A DNA stretch of 64,000 nucleotides, from positions 109,878-173,877 of the forward strand of contig CACICY010000001.1 of the NCBI GenBank assembly GCA_902585265.1, given 5' to 3'. A program made the translations under genes and the position numbers. Origin of the DNA: an uncultured Pelagibacteraceae bacterium. GTDB lineage: Bacteria > Pseudomonadota > Alphaproteobacteria > Pelagibacterales > Pelagibacteraceae. Below, one piece after another: positions 9,545 through 19,034 of the stretch. The notes beneath the pieces are model-generated. The model ran no database searches. It saw only the letters and a program-made list of their open reading frames with translations, and had not been told where the DNA came from. The stretch's first letter is position 1; each line of letters begins with the position of its first letter.

Positions 9545-10839
9545 CAATTATTTAAATATGGGACTAAGCCCAAACAAATAAAATAAAAAATTCCGTTAAA
9601 AGTAGAAAAAAAAGACCCAGTGGTTTGAATTGGAAAAAAAAGAATAAAAATGTAAGACAGTAACAAGGCTTTAACATTAGAGTTAGTATTTTTTATTGAT
9701 TGTAATAATATATTAATGATCAAAAATACGAAAAGTGTGATACCAACAGTTCCGGTTTCTGAAAAAATTTCTATATAAATATTATGTGGGTGTGTTGCGC
9801 ACCCATAATCATTAGGAATATTTAAATCAGATTTATTAGTGTACTTAGGATTTTTACACGAATTTCTAAAAGTTTTTATACCACTGCCAATAAGAATATT
9901 TTGTTTACCAATCTCGAATGCTTTTGAATAATGTTTAAACCATTGTGTTTCAAAAAAATTGTTTTCATTAGCTCTATTTTTTTGTTTAAGATGAGATTCA
10001 AAAGAATGTTTCCGCTCGTTAAAATAATTTCTTTGAATGTTGAAAAAAATTTTTTCAATATAAGTAAAACCAAGTTGTCCAGATGTATAAGTTATTTTAT
10101 CTCTCAAATTTTTAGATAAAGAAAAAGTAATCAATGAAATTGATATTAAAATTATTAATAATTTAAATGAATTGATCAAATTAATTTTCTTATTAAAAAA
10201 TATAAAAATAAAACATGAGAGAAAATATAATATTGCGGGAGCCCTATCGCCTGTTAAAAGTACAGCAAAAAAACTTAAGATAAATAAAATTGATTCAATT
10301 TTTATATTTTTAAATACTAAAATTAGATAAATAAATGCTGGTGATAAAAGTTTAACAATATAGCTTCCTGCTACACTCTCATCATAAAAAAGTCCATTAA
10401 TTCTATTTATATTTCTATAAGTCGTGATCTCATAGTAAAAAAATTCAATTATAACCGAGATTGATATAATTATAATTGCAAATAAAGTAGAAATTGAGAA
10501 GTTTTTAAAATTTTTTTTTTTATCAGTTAACCAAAAAAAAAGAAGAATGCTGAAGAGAAGATTTTTTATTAGACCTAAAGAGCCAATTACTGACAAATAT
10601 AAATTTTCTGAAAAAAAAAGGTTCAATAAAATAAAAGTTAAAAAAAAAAGAAAATAATATTTATATCTATTTATTAGTTCTTTAATATCCTTGATATACT
10701 TAAATGACCCAAAGACTATTATTAATAATAAATTTAAATTTAGTACATAATTTCCCGTTATTATGGAAAATGGAATTATTATTATCAATATATCAAGATA
10801 ATTATAATAATTATTAAATATCTTTTTTTTTAAAAACAT
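9526..10839 (-). CDS. O-antigen ligase family protein (WaaL/Wzy type)
   Basis: A 437-residue polytopic protein with a convincing Wzy_C/WaaL signature: a periplasmic loop with ILIGSGIKTFRNSC, then HPHNIYIEIFSETGTVG (about 357-373) leading into the last helices. This fits a ligase joining polymerised glycan to lipid A core, or a polymerase. It is transcribed alone, between a convergent plus-strand gene (19-base overlap) and the divergent WecA-like gene (about 75 bases between starts). With the protein at 7147 there are two members of this superfamily within 4 kb, so one may be the polymerase and the other the ligase. Confidence 0.85.
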   Translation of the reverse strand: MFLKKKIFNNYYNYLDILIIIIPFSIITGNYVLNLNLLLIIVFGSFKYIKDIKELINRYKYYFLFFLTFILLNLFFSENLYLSVIGSLGLIKNLLFSILLFFWLTDKKKNFKNFSISTLFAIIIISISVIIEFFYYEITTYRNINRINGLFYDESVAGSYIVKLLSPAFIYLILVFKNIKIESILFILSFFAVLLTGDRAPAILYFLSCFIFIFFNKKINLINSFKLLIILISISLITFSLSKNLRDKITYTSGQLGFTYIEKIFFNIQRNYFNERKHSFESHLKQKNRANENNFFETQWFKHYSKAFEIGKQNILIGSGIKTFRNSCKNPKYTNKSDLNIPNDYGCATHPHNIYIEIFSETGTVGITLFVFLIINILLQSIKNTNSNVKALLLSYIFILFFPIQTTGSFFSTFNGIFYFICLGLVPYLNNCYKSIK

Positions 10840-10913
10840 TATGAAATATTATGATTATTTATAATTTATAACTTTAAAATATAGAAAATAAATGTTTATC
10901 TTACTTATCAAGT

Positions 10914-11942
10914 ATGATTTCTGAATATTTTTATAATGATATGAGCTTAGAAAAATATGTTGTATTATTTATATCATTTGGATTTATATTGTTAGTTATT
11001 TCTCATCTTACTAATGTTTTTTTTATTAAGTTCAACATTCTTGATTTTCCTAATGAAAGAAAAATTCACAAAAAACCAATACCAAACTCAGGCGGTACGA
11101 TATTAATTGTATCGATTTTTTTATTCTATATTATTTTAGACGTCATATTTAAAATAAACTTATACTTTTATATAAATATAATCATAATTTCTTTAATTTT
11201 TTATATATTGGGTTTAGTTGACGATTTAAAGAACCCTAGAACAATAATTAAAATTTTTTTGATTTTTATTATATTAATTTTATCACTATTGAAATTTAGT
11301 GAATTAGTTGTTTCAGAATTAAGGTTTAATTATATTTATGAACAAAGTATTTCTTTAGGATATTTGGCAATCCCATTTACTATATTTTGCGTTTTTATGT
11401 TTTTTAATGCTTTAAATTATTCAGATGGTAAAAATGGTATATGTATATCTTATTCTATTTTTTTAATGATTTTTCTTTCATTAATTAATAGTGATAATGA
11501 TAATGATTTATTCAATCATTTTATAATCTTATCTCTATCAATTCTATTAATTTTTAATTTAAGTAATAAACTGTTTTTAGGAAACAGCGGAGTCAATTTT
11601 ATTTCTATATTCTTAAGTCTACTTATTATTAAAATATACAATTTTGATAAAAGTATTCTTTTTTGTGATGAAATATTTCTTTTGATGCTAATACCTGGGG
11701 TAGATGCTGCTCGAGTTACAATTCTAAGAATTTATAAGAAAATTTCTCCATTCAGCCCAGATAGAAATCATTTCCACCACTATTTGTCAAAATTCATAAA
11801 TAATAATTATATTTGGGTTATATATTTGTTTCTATCTTCACTACCGATCATTGTCTTATATATTTCATCAAATTTCTTAATAGCAGTTTTTATTCCTATA
11901 ATTATCTATACATTATTAATATTTAAATCTTTTAATTATTGA
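10914..11942 (+). CDS. WecA/MraY-family undecaprenyl-phosphate sugar-1-phosphate transferase
   Basis: A 342-residue polyprenyl-phosphate phosphotransferase that would start glycan assembly by moving a sugar-1-phosphate from a UDP-sugar to undecaprenyl phosphate. Seen: NERKIHKKPIPNSGG (about 47-61), LGLVDDLKNPRT with the metal-binding DD pair near 103-104, NALNYSDGKNG near 165-175, a cytoplasmic D-A-A-R with SPDRNHFHHYL near 264-291, and about ten helices. The motif that usually reads GDxGS is GNSG here (223-226), so one conserved Asp is Asn. An alternative start at 10941 would shorten it by nine residues. Its 3' end overlaps the convergent gene by 27 bases. Confidence 0.88.
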   Translation: MISEYFYNDMSLEKYVVLFISFGFILLVISHLTNVFFIKFNILDFPNERKIHKKPIPNSGGTILIVSIFLFYIILDVIFKINLYFYINIIIISLIFYILGLVDDLKNPRTIIKIFLIFIILILSLLKFSELVVSELRFNYIYEQSISLGYLAIPFTIFCVFMFFNALNYSDGKNGICISYSIFLMIFLSLINSDNDNDLFNHFIILSLSILLIFNLSNKLFLGNSGVNFISIFLSLLIIKIYNFDKSILFCDEIFLLMLIPGVDAARVTILRIYKKISPFSPDRNHFHHYLSKFINNNYIWVIYLFLSSLPIIVLYISSNFLIAVFIPIIIYTLLIFKSFNY

Positions 11943-13175
11943 GTTTAATGAGTCAGAGACAAAAATAATCAAAAAACCTGAAGCTTGGAAAATTACTCGA
12001 TCTAAAGAACCGGATATCAACCATTTATAGTTTTCTGTATCATTGAATAAGTAGATAATAAATATAAGCAAAATTGAAATTGAAGAGAAATATAGTACAT
12101 CTAAATTTTTTTTGTATTTTTTATTTACATACAAAATAAAAATAAACAAAACCCATATTGGATATTTAAACAGTGCAATTATTATATGAGTAATAATAAA
12201 TAATGATTTTTCATATGAAAAATGCAAATCAGACAGAAAAGTTGAGTCACTTAAAGACATATCAAATGAATAATTAAAACTTAAAAGATAAAATTTTAAA
12301 AAAATAAAAGAAAAGCTTAAAAAAATTAACACAAATTTATTTTTAAGATTTTGAAAATAAAATATATATAAATTAATAATAATGAAAAAAAAAATCCCTT
12401 CATTTTTTGACCAAAGTAATAATGAACTAAATACAGTTAGAAGCAATATTTGAGAACTTTTCAAATTTTTTAAATCCATTTTTTTCATTAAATTGCATAT
12501 GATAACTATTATAGAGAAGATTAGAATTTCTTGATATCCGCTGAATAAAAATTTGTCATATGTTAAAAATATTAATATTGTTGAAATGATCAGTTTATTT
12601 GTAAAATCTTTAGATACGTTTTCTATTACAGATAAAATTGCGCACAAATATAATATTATATAAAATATTCTTCCATAGAACTCATAATCATAAAAAGACA
12701 TATTCCAAAAAATACCCCAGAAAATTCCGCCTAAGTGTGGTTGGTTGTACCGATCAGCATTTATTAAATTAAAAAAATTGAAATTTTCTTTAAAATTAAA
12801 TGCATGAAAATACCATCCATGTCCATCCCATTCTAGTTTAGGATTTCCTGCTAGATCAAATACAAGAATAAGAGAGAAAACAATAAATAATAGATAATTT
12901 TTAACAAAGTACCTTTGTAGAAAAAAATTTTTATTCAATATTAAACCTATTAAACTAATACTAAATAAAATTGCTAAAATATAAATATTTTTAATGTTTA
13001 AAAAAGATGTAATCAGTAAAACTAGCATCACAATTAAAATATTAATCGAAAATATATTTAATAAAGATAATTTTTTAAAAATTTGATTATTACTTATCAA
13101 ATTTAATGTGTAGAAATTACTCAATAAAATTGATGAGGTAATAATTAAAAATAATATATTTAGTATCTCAATCAT
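11916..13175 (-). CDS. Polytopic membrane protein, GT-C-like
   Basis: A 419-residue membrane protein with about eleven hydrophobic segments. After the fourth helix it has a periplasmic-looking LEWDGHGWYFHAFNF stretch (about 114-128) with an acidic pair, the feature expected of GT-C transferases that use polyprenyl-phosphate sugars; YNQPHLGGIFWGIFW follows. I cannot assign the family or substrate. It overlaps the start of its own operon partner at 13168 by 8 bases and the tail of the convergent WecA-like gene by 27 bases. Confidence 0.65.
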   Translation of the reverse strand: MIEILNILFLIITSSILLSNFYTLNLISNNQIFKKLSLLNIFSINILIVMLVLLITSFLNIKNIYILAILFSISLIGLILNKNFFLQRYFVKNYLLFIVFSLILVFDLAGNPKLEWDGHGWYFHAFNFKENFNFFNLINADRYNQPHLGGIFWGIFWNMSFYDYEFYGRIFYIILYLCAILSVIENVSKDFTNKLIISTILIFLTYDKFLFSGYQEILIFSIIVIICNLMKKMDLKNLKSSQILLLTVFSSLLLWSKNEGIFFFIIINLYIFYFQNLKNKFVLIFLSFSFIFLKFYLLSFNYSFDMSLSDSTFLSDLHFSYEKSLFIITHIIIALFKYPIWVLFIFILYVNKKYKKNLDVLYFSSISILLIFIIYLFNDTENYKWLISGSLDRVIFQASGFLIIFVSDSLNSIIKRFKY

Positions 13176-13584
13176 TATTGTACTTAATTAGATAGCATTC
13201 ACCTTGTTGGTCTAAAATAGTGAATTTTCTATTGATTTCTTTTAAATCCTCAATTTTGTAATTTAATAAAATTTCTAATTTATTATTTTTAATATTAGAA
13301 TTAAATTTATTTAGAAATATTGCAGAGCTTGGATATATTTGCTTATTTATTACACTAACTTCACTGCTATCAATTTCAAATTTATTAATGATATCATTAA
13401 TGTAGCCATACCCCATGGGATAACAAAAACCATAATTATTTAGCATGCGAGAATTAGGGTCTTTCGTTAATAATAAATATACATTTAAAAAAAAATTTAA
13501 TTTAATCATTAAAACTAACATAATTATAAAGGTAAAAATTATTCTGTTTTTGTAATTTTTTTTAATTTTAAAAAATTTAATCAT
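13168..13584 (-). CDS. Small membrane-anchored protein of unknown function
   Basis: A 138-residue protein with a basic N terminus, one membrane segment at about 15-40 and a remaining soluble domain that should lie in the periplasm. The soluble part contains YGFCYPMGYGYIND (about 70-83) and a second cysteine in QGECYLIKY at the C terminus, so a disulfide is possible. I do not recognise the family. It precedes and overlaps the GT-C-like gene at 13175 by 8 bases, so the two probably act together, for instance as a detached periplasmic domain of that transferase. It is divergent from the GT2 gene at 13648. Confidence 0.6.
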   Translation of the reverse strand: MIKFFKIKKNYKNRIIFTFIIMLVLMIKLNFFLNVYLLLTKDPNSRMLNNYGFCYPMGYGYINDIINKFEIDSSEVSVINKQIYPSSAIFLNKFNSNIKNNKLEILLNYKIEDLKEINRKFTILDQQGECYLIKYNND

Positions 13585-13647
13585 TATGAATATTTTATTT
13601 TTTGTTTCTAATTATACAAACAGTAATATATATAATTATAAATATTC

Positions 13648-14361
13648 ATGATTTCAAATAACAAATTCAAGATTTCTATAATAGTACCTTGCTATAACGA
13701 GAAAGATACAATCAAATTAATTATAGATAAAATTTATAAATCTAAGCTTGAGATTTATGAAGTAATATTAATTGATGATAATTCATCAGATGGCTCAAAA
13801 AAAATTGTAGATAATTTTAAAAATAATTATTTCAATTTAAAAGTAATTTTTCATGATCGAAATTTTGGAAAAGGTAGAGCAATTAAAAATGGAATTTTAA
13901 AATCAACTGGTGATATAATTTTAATACAAGATGCAGATTTAGAATATGATCCAGACGATTATGAAAAACTCATTCTACCTTTTTTAAAATACGATGCTGA
14001 TGTAGTTTATGGTAGTCGTTTTATTGGTGGCGATGGACCTAAAAGACTCCATTTTTTTTGGCATACAATCGCTAATAAATTTCTAACAACTTTAACAAAT
14101 ATTTTCACAAACCTTAATATGACTGATATGGAAACTGGCTATAAAGTCTTTAAAAAAAAATATATAGAGCCAGAAAAACTAGAGCAGGATAGTTTTGGAA
14201 TAGAACCTGAATTAACAATTAAACTAGCAAAAAAAAAGGTAAAATTTTTTGAAGTTCCAGTATCTTATAATGGAAGAAGTTATGAACAGGGAAAAAAAAT
14301 TTCTATCAAAGATGCGTTTGTAGCTATTTATTGTATCCTAAAATATTCTTTTTTTAAATAA
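13648..14361 (+). CDS. GT2 glycosyltransferase, dolichyl-phosphate-mannose-synthase-like
   Basis: A 237-residue GT-A-fold GT2 enzyme beginning ISIIVPCYNEKDTI, with LIDDNSSDGS, RNFGKGRAIKNG and the metal-binding QDADLEYDPDD near 91-101. The C-terminal GRSYEQGKKI motif is typical of DPM1-like enzymes that load a sugar onto polyprenyl phosphate at the cytoplasmic face. No membrane tail is present. It stands alone on the plus strand, 63 bases from the divergent gene at 13584 and only 2 bases from the convergent paralogue at 14364. Confidence 0.9.
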   Translation: MISNNKFKISIIVPCYNEKDTIKLIIDKIYKSKLEIYEVILIDDNSSDGSKKIVDNFKNNYFNLKVIFHDRNFGKGRAIKNGILKSTGDIILIQDADLEYDPDDYEKLILPFLKYDADVVYGSRFIGGDGPKRLHFFWHTIANKFLTTLTNIFTNLNMTDMETGYKVFKKKYIEPEKLEQDSFGIEPELTIKLAKKKVKFFEVPVSYNGRSYEQGKKISIKDAFVAIYCILKYSFFK

Positions 14362-14363
14362 AG

Positions 14364-15065
14364 TTAATTAAATATTCTCCACTTTATAAGTGTGTAAACG
14401 TAAATAAAAAAGTCCCACCATCTAACTTTTTTACCTTCTTGATAGCTTCTTGAATAAATTGAGATTGGGACTTCAAAGATATTCAGTTTTTTGTTTTTTG
14501 ATATTTTAGCAGTTATTTCAGGCTCTATTTCAAAACCATTAGAGTTGATTTTTAAACTTTTTATTACATCTTTCCTAAATATTTTATAGCCAGTCGCAAT
14601 ATCTGTAAAAATCATATTAAATAATAAGTTTGCTAAGAAAGTGAAAATCTTATTTCCCATATAGTTCGGAAATCCTATTATTTTAATTGTTTTGGCTCTT
14701 GTTAATCTGCTACCGTAAACTACATCGGCATTATTTTCAAAAAACGGCTTAATTAGGTCTGGATAATTTTCTGGTGAATATTCTAAGTCAGAATCTTGAA
14801 ATAAAATTAAATCACCATTTGCATTTGACAATGCATTTTTTATATTTGCTCCTTTGCCTTGGTTTTTTTCCTTAAAGTAACATTTAACTTTAGGATGAGA
14901 ATATTTTTTAAGCAATTCAACAGTACCATCAGTCGAACAATTATCAGAGACAATTATCTCTTTCTCCAAACCCATGGTATCTGATGATATTATTCTGTCT
15001 AAACATTTAATAATGGTTTTTTTCTCATTATATACTGGAACAAGTATAGATATAGTATTAAACAT
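14364..15065 (-). CDS. GT2 glycosyltransferase, dolichyl-phosphate-mannose-synthase-like
   Basis: A 233-residue paralogue of the convergent gene at 13648, with the same landmarks: ISILVPVYNEKKTI, VSDNCSTDGT, KNQGKGANIKNA, metal-binding FQDSDLEYSPENY and C-terminal SRSYQEGKKV. It would make a polyprenyl-phosphate-linked sugar for use by the membrane GT-C-like enzymes nearby. It is the last gene of the minus-strand run that begins with the SDR at 17708. The side-by-side inverted paralogues suggest duplication followed by divergence, or independent acquisition of two donors. Confidence 0.9.
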   Translation of the reverse strand: MFNTISILVPVYNEKKTIIKCLDRIISSDTMGLEKEIIVSDNCSTDGTVELLKKYSHPKVKCYFKEKNQGKGANIKNALSNANGDLILFQDSDLEYSPENYPDLIKPFFENNADVVYGSRLTRAKTIKIIGFPNYMGNKIFTFLANLLFNMIFTDIATGYKIFRKDVIKSLKINSNGFEIEPEITAKISKNKKLNIFEVPISIYSRSYQEGKKVRWWDFFIYVYTLIKWRIFN

Positions 15066-15075
15066 TTTTTCTAAT

Positions 15076-15426
15076 TTATTTTTTCAATTTATCAAGAATT
15101 TCTTTAATAGCTTCTGCTCTTATTATGGTATCTATTTTTTTTTCTAAAATTTTTTGATTTAATATTATAAAATATGATAAAATAAATAATACTAAAATAC
15201 TTAAAATTGTTAGGACATAAAAAATATCTATTTTAAAGTTTTCTATAAAATATTTATCTATAAAACTCGGTCTTATAGATATTAATATAAGTATAATCCA
15301 TAATGAATTCCAAATAAATAGATTAGCTTTTGTAAGGTTATTTTTTTTATAGTTCAGAATTGTTAAATAAATCATAAGAACTGCAAATAAGATCGACAAA
15401 AAAGATAAAAAAGTTTTTACTATCAT
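15076..15426 (-). CDS. DUF2304 small membrane protein
   Basis: A 116-residue protein with three hydrophobic segments and a C-terminal amphipathic helix with basic and acidic residues, matching DUF2304 proteins that commonly accompany GT2 genes. The R-P-S motif in ISIRPSFIDKY and the loop asparagine in IWNSLWII fit that family. An upstream in-frame ATG at 15444 would add six residues and overlap the GT2 gene by 16 bases; I choose the ATG at 15426 because a GGAAG element precedes it by 11 bases. It may anchor or assist the soluble GT2 partner encoded just upstream. Confidence 0.75.
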   Translation of the reverse strand: MIVKTFLSFLSILFAVLMIYLTILNYKKNNLTKANLFIWNSLWIILILISIRPSFIDKYFIENFKIDIFYVLTILSILVLFILSYFIILNQKILEKKIDTIIRAEAIKEILDKLKK

Positions 15427-15428
15427 TT

Positions 15429-16097
15429 CTATACAATCTTCCAAATTATTAACATTATGGATAAGTAAATACCTTGAAGAATATTCATTCCCTTATATTT
15501 CTCACTTGAAATTGTTTCTATAGGTATTTCAAATATACTACATTTATTTTTTATTGCGGAACATGTAATTTCTGCATCGGCAAAATAATGTTTTAAGCCT
15601 GTAGACTCCCAATTTATCTTATAATTATTAGTTTTAAAAACTCTTAGACCAGACTGAATATCTAAAATTTTTTTCCTAAATAAAATATAGAATAAATTTC
15701 TTAATATCAGTGTCCCAATTTTTTTTGAAAAATTTAATTTTCTTAAATCTTTTCTATAACCTATTACAAGATCACAATTTATTTCCACTATTTTATTACA
15801 AATATTCAACATATCTCGAGCACTATGTTGATTATCACCATCCATAAATGCTATATAATCATAATTATTTATCCTTGAGAAATCTAGCCCAGTTTTCATA
15901 GAATTTGATTTTCCAAGGTTATATTTATGTTTTATAAAATTTACTGAATATCTTTTTACAATATTAATAGTTTCATCACTCGAATTATTGTCTACAACTA
16001 ATATATTTTTTGATATTTTCAAAATTTCATCTAAGACTTTAGAAATATTTTTCGCTTCATTAAATGTGAAAATTACAATTAATATATTTTTTTGCAT
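15429..16097 (-). CDS. GT2 glycosyltransferase, polyprenyl-phosphate-sugar synthase-like
   Basis: A 222-residue GT2 enzyme starting MQKNILIVIFTFNEAKNI, with VVDNNSSDET, YNLGKSNSMKTG, metal-binding FMDGDNQHSARDM and a C-terminal domain typical of DPM1-like enzymes. The start shares one base with the stop of the upstream nucleotidyltransferase gene (TAATG), so translation is coupled. The next gene encodes a DUF2304 membrane protein, a frequent companion of this GT2 type, which suggests a membrane-bound pair. Confidence 0.88.
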   Translation of the reverse strand: MQKNILIVIFTFNEAKNISKVLDEILKISKNILVVDNNSSDETINIVKRYSVNFIKHKYNLGKSNSMKTGLDFSRINNYDYIAFMDGDNQHSARDMLNICNKIVEINCDLVIGYRKDLRKLNFSKKIGTLILRNLFYILFRKKILDIQSGLRVFKTNNYKINWESTGLKHYFADAEITCSAIKNKCSIFEIPIETISSEKYKGMNILQGIYLSIMLIIWKIV

Positions 16098-16765
16098 TAA
16101 CTTAAATTTTTTTTAAATATATTTAGATGCTCCATTTTATCAATTGTAAACCATTGCTTTGGAATAATATCTGATACATATAATTTTTTTTTTTTTATAA
16201 GTTTATTCCAAAGCACATTAAAATCTTTTGTCTTATTTACTAGTTTATTGATTTGATAAGGATTTATTATTTGGATACCAGAACAATAAATATCACTTTT
16301 ATTTTTTCTTGATAATTTTTTCACAATATTCTTTTTCCTATGAATGTAATCCCCATCTAATTTTTTTATTGGTTTGACTGGTATTAAAAAACATGGTGGT
16401 GATTTTTTTTGCATATAGTCTTTTTTAAGTAATTTAAAATCTATATTCGTAATATTATCGCATGTAAGGACAACTATTGGTTCATTTAATAAATTAAATG
16501 GAAAATTAAAAATCCACCATGAATTTCCTTTTTTATTTGTATTTATGACAGAACTAACATCATGACTAATAACATGTTTTGCAATTAAACTTCCTTTATA
16601 TCCGACTGTAATATGTATATTTTTAATATATTTTTTTAACTTCTTTATACCATTTAAAATTAGTGTTTGGTTTTGAACCTTTACTAAAGCTTTAGGAATA
16701 TTTTTTGTTAATGGCATTAATCTTATCCCTCTTCCAGCGGCCAAAATAATTGCATGATTAAACAT
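16097..16765 (-). CDS. Sugar-phosphate / phosphocholine-type nucleotidyltransferase
   Basis: A 222-residue NTP-transferase of the GT-A-like nucleotidyltransferase superfamily. The N terminus carries the signature AIILAAGRGIRLMPLTKNIPKAL, with the nucleotide-binding G-x-G-x-R and the substrate-binding lysine. VVLTCDNIT near residue 100 is the usual metal-binding Asp position. It is shorter than RmlA and resembles LicC-like and hexose-1-phosphate enzymes of about 220 to 240 residues, so the base and sugar (or alcohol) cannot be fixed. It sits 4 bases after the SDR gene and shares a TAATG overlap with the following GT2 gene. Confidence 0.82.
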   Translation of the reverse strand: MFNHAIILAAGRGIRLMPLTKNIPKALVKVQNQTLILNGIKKLKKYIKNIHITVGYKGSLIAKHVISHDVSSVINTNKKGNSWWIFNFPFNLLNEPIVVLTCDNITNIDFKLLKKDYMQKKSPPCFLIPVKPIKKLDGDYIHRKKNIVKKLSRKNKSDIYCSGIQIINPYQINKLVNKTKDFNVLWNKLIKKKKLYVSDIIPKQWFTIDKMEHLNIFKKNLS

Positions 16766-16769
16766 TTTA

Positions 16770-17708
16770 TTAAATTCCTATTCTTATTAATTTAAGAATT
16801 TCTTTTTCTGTGAGTTTTTTTGCATTTGCAGAAGAAATATTACTTTGAATATGATTTTTAAAATTTTTTTCATAATCAATAATGTAATAAATTTTGTTAT
16901 TCGATTTTATTTCATAAGTATTTTTTGTTTCATTATCTCCAATTAAAAATTCATCTATTCTATCGCCCTTTCTATTCCCAATTATTTTATATTTTCCTCC
17001 ATAATTTTTGATCCATATTTTTAAAACATCTAAGATCAATGCAGATTTCATATTTGAACAAATTATCTTACCTTTAAACTTGTTTGAATTTTTAATTGCA
17101 AAATTAACAAGATCAACGGCATTTGCTATAGAAAAAAAGAATCTTCTCATGTATGGACCTGTTGTATAAATAATTTTTTTTTTGTGCATTTCTTTCCAAA
17201 TGGGAAAGACTGATCCAGTAGACCAGACAACATTTCCATATCTTACACATAGAAAGTTTGTTCTAGAATTTTTATCTGCATTTAAAAAAAGTTTTTCCAT
17301 TGTCGCTTTGCTAAAGCCATAAAAATTCTTTATGGGTTGTGTTGCTTTATCTGTTGATATTCCAATGACTGTCTCAACTTTTTTTTCAATTGAAGCTCTA
17401 GCAATATTTGTAGATCCCAAAATATTTACATCTGAACACTCAAATGGAAATTTTTCTGAAATATCTACAAATTTTGTTGCCGCGGCATGTATAACTATTT
17501 TTGGCTTACAATACTCAAGTGCATCTCTTACAGAATTAATATTTGTTACATCTAAAGGTAAATCTTCACAATTTGTAATTATTGAGGCTTCTCTATTCCT
17601 TTTTTGATTTCTTGAACCTAAGAAAACATTGAATTTGCTACGTAATTTTAACGCCAAATTTACTCCTAAATAACCGCTCCCCCCTGTTATAAGTAAGTTC
17701 TTTTTCAT
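16770..17708 (-). CDS. NAD-dependent SDR, CapD/PseB-like sugar dehydratase or epimerase
   Basis: A 312-residue protein of the polysaccharide-biosynthesis SDR group. Seen: ITGGSGYLG NAD loop at 7-15, HAAATKFVDISEKFP, ISTDKATQP with the Asp-Lys pair used by 4,6-dehydratases, YGFSKATMEKL as the Tyr-x3-Lys-type motif, and VRYGNVVWSTGSVFP followed by MRRFF. These match UDP-GlcNAc 4,6-dehydratase relatives (PseB/FlaA1 or short CapD). It heads the five-gene minus-strand run ending at 14364. Its ATG lies directly against the ATG of the divergent gene at 17709, with no intergenic base. Confidence 0.85.
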   Translation of the reverse strand: MKKNLLITGGSGYLGVNLALKLRSKFNVFLGSRNQKRNREASIITNCEDLPLDVTNINSVRDALEYCKPKIVIHAAATKFVDISEKFPFECSDVNILGSTNIARASIEKKVETVIGISTDKATQPIKNFYGFSKATMEKLFLNADKNSRTNFLCVRYGNVVWSTGSVFPIWKEMHKKKIIYTTGPYMRRFFFSIANAVDLVNFAIKNSNKFKGKIICSNMKSALILDVLKIWIKNYGGKYKIIGNRKGDRIDEFLIGDNETKNTYEIKSNNKIYYIIDYEKNFKNHIQSNISSANAKKLTEKEILKLIRIGI

Positions 17709-19034
17709 ATGGACAAAAAAATAATAAATAAAAAAAATTTAATAGACTTTATCTTTAATACAATTGGGCTGATTTTACTAATTATTTTTTTTTACAAATT
17801 ATATTTTGAGAGTTTTATAGCAATAAGTGGAGATGAACTTAACTCTATATTAGTTTATTCAACTAATTTAAAAACGATACTCTTAAAAAATTTTCCAGGA
17901 AATGTAACCTTCTTTCATTTTTTTGGTTATATAAAAAGCCTTTTAATAGGATATGAACTCAATTCTTATAGGATAATTACATTTGTATTTTTTTTAATTC
18001 ATTTATTAATTTTGAAAAAATTGAAATGTAGTAGAAATGAGATAATACTTTTTTGTATAATTTTAATCTCAACAAATTTCTCATTGTATGTTGGTCTGTA
18101 TATTGGATATATTTTTTCTTCATGTATTTTTGTTCTTATTGCATTCTTATTAAATTCTAAAAATAGGGAAACATATAACAAAATAATTTTATTTTTTTTA
18201 TTCATTCAAATTTATAACCATTTAGTAAATTTGTACCTAGTAATACCAATTATTTTGGGTTTATTTATTTTTAGCGAGAAAAAAAAATTTCTTAAGGAAT
18301 TATTAATTTATTTTATTTTTCCAACAATATTCTTTTATATTATATCGATTATCTTAACAGGAATAGCAATTAACTCGATACCAACATCTGATGTTAATTA
18401 TTTTTTAGATTATTTATCAAAAAATTTCTTTTTAATATTTAATGAGGGGATAATAAGAATATTTTTTTATGAGGCGTATATTAACGTTAAAAATTTTAAC
18501 CTAATTAATTTTATAATTGAACTTTATAATTTTGATAGATGGATTTTAATATTTTTTGTTTTATCAATAATAATTCCGTTAATAAAATTTAATAATATAA
18601 GCTCAATATTTATCATAATTCAAATATCTCACCTGATAATGTTATTTTTGATTGATAAACAGCCAGCACCAAGAATTTTTACTGGTTTTTTAGCTTTCTA
18701 CTTAATAATAATTTTTATTAGCTTTAAAAATCACTACCTTTTTATAAATAAATTTCAAAAAAGTATTATTTTATCAATTTTACTAACTTTTGTTTTATCT
18801 TTTAAAGTTTTCAATTTTAATTATTCTGATGTTATAATGAATAGCATATATGCAAAAGATATAAGATTTGAAGAAAATAAAATTTCATTAAAACACCTAA
18901 GTAAAAAATGTTCTCTGAAAAATTATGATTTTAATGAATTACAAAAAAGAAATTATTACTTTAATTATCTAAATAAATGTGAAAAAAAATTCAAACTAGA
19001 TGAATTTTTAAATTATTATCGGTCTAAAAACTAA
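17709..19034 (+). CDS. Polytopic membrane protein, GT39/ArnT-like GT-C transferase
   Basis: A 441-residue membrane protein with about eleven helices. Immediately after the first helix it has ISGDELNSILVYSTN (about 39-53), an acidic pair in the first periplasmic loop as in ArnT/PMT-type GT-C enzymes. It would transfer a sugar from a polyprenyl-phosphate donor in the periplasm; donors could come from the GT2 enzymes at 13648 to 16097. A Lys/Cys-rich soluble tail follows the last helix. It starts at the base after the divergent SDR start, so its ribosome site and promoter must lie inside that gene. Confidence 0.7.
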   Translation: MDKKIINKKNLIDFIFNTIGLILLIIFFYKLYFESFIAISGDELNSILVYSTNLKTILLKNFPGNVTFFHFFGYIKSLLIGYELNSYRIITFVFFLIHLLILKKLKCSRNEIILFCIILISTNFSLYVGLYIGYIFSSCIFVLIAFLLNSKNRETYNKIILFFLFIQIYNHLVNLYLVIPIILGLFIFSEKKKFLKELLIYFIFPTIFFYIISIILTGIAINSIPTSDVNYFLDYLSKNFFLIFNEGIIRIFFYEAYINVKNFNLINFIIELYNFDRWILIFFVLSIIIPLIKFNNISSIFIIIQISHLIMLFLIDKQPAPRIFTGFLAFYLIIIFISFKNHYLFINKFQKSIILSILLTFVLSFKVFNFNYSDVIMNSIYAKDIRFEENKISLKHLSKKCSLKNYDFNELQKRNYYFNYLNKCEKKFKLDEFLNYYRSKN

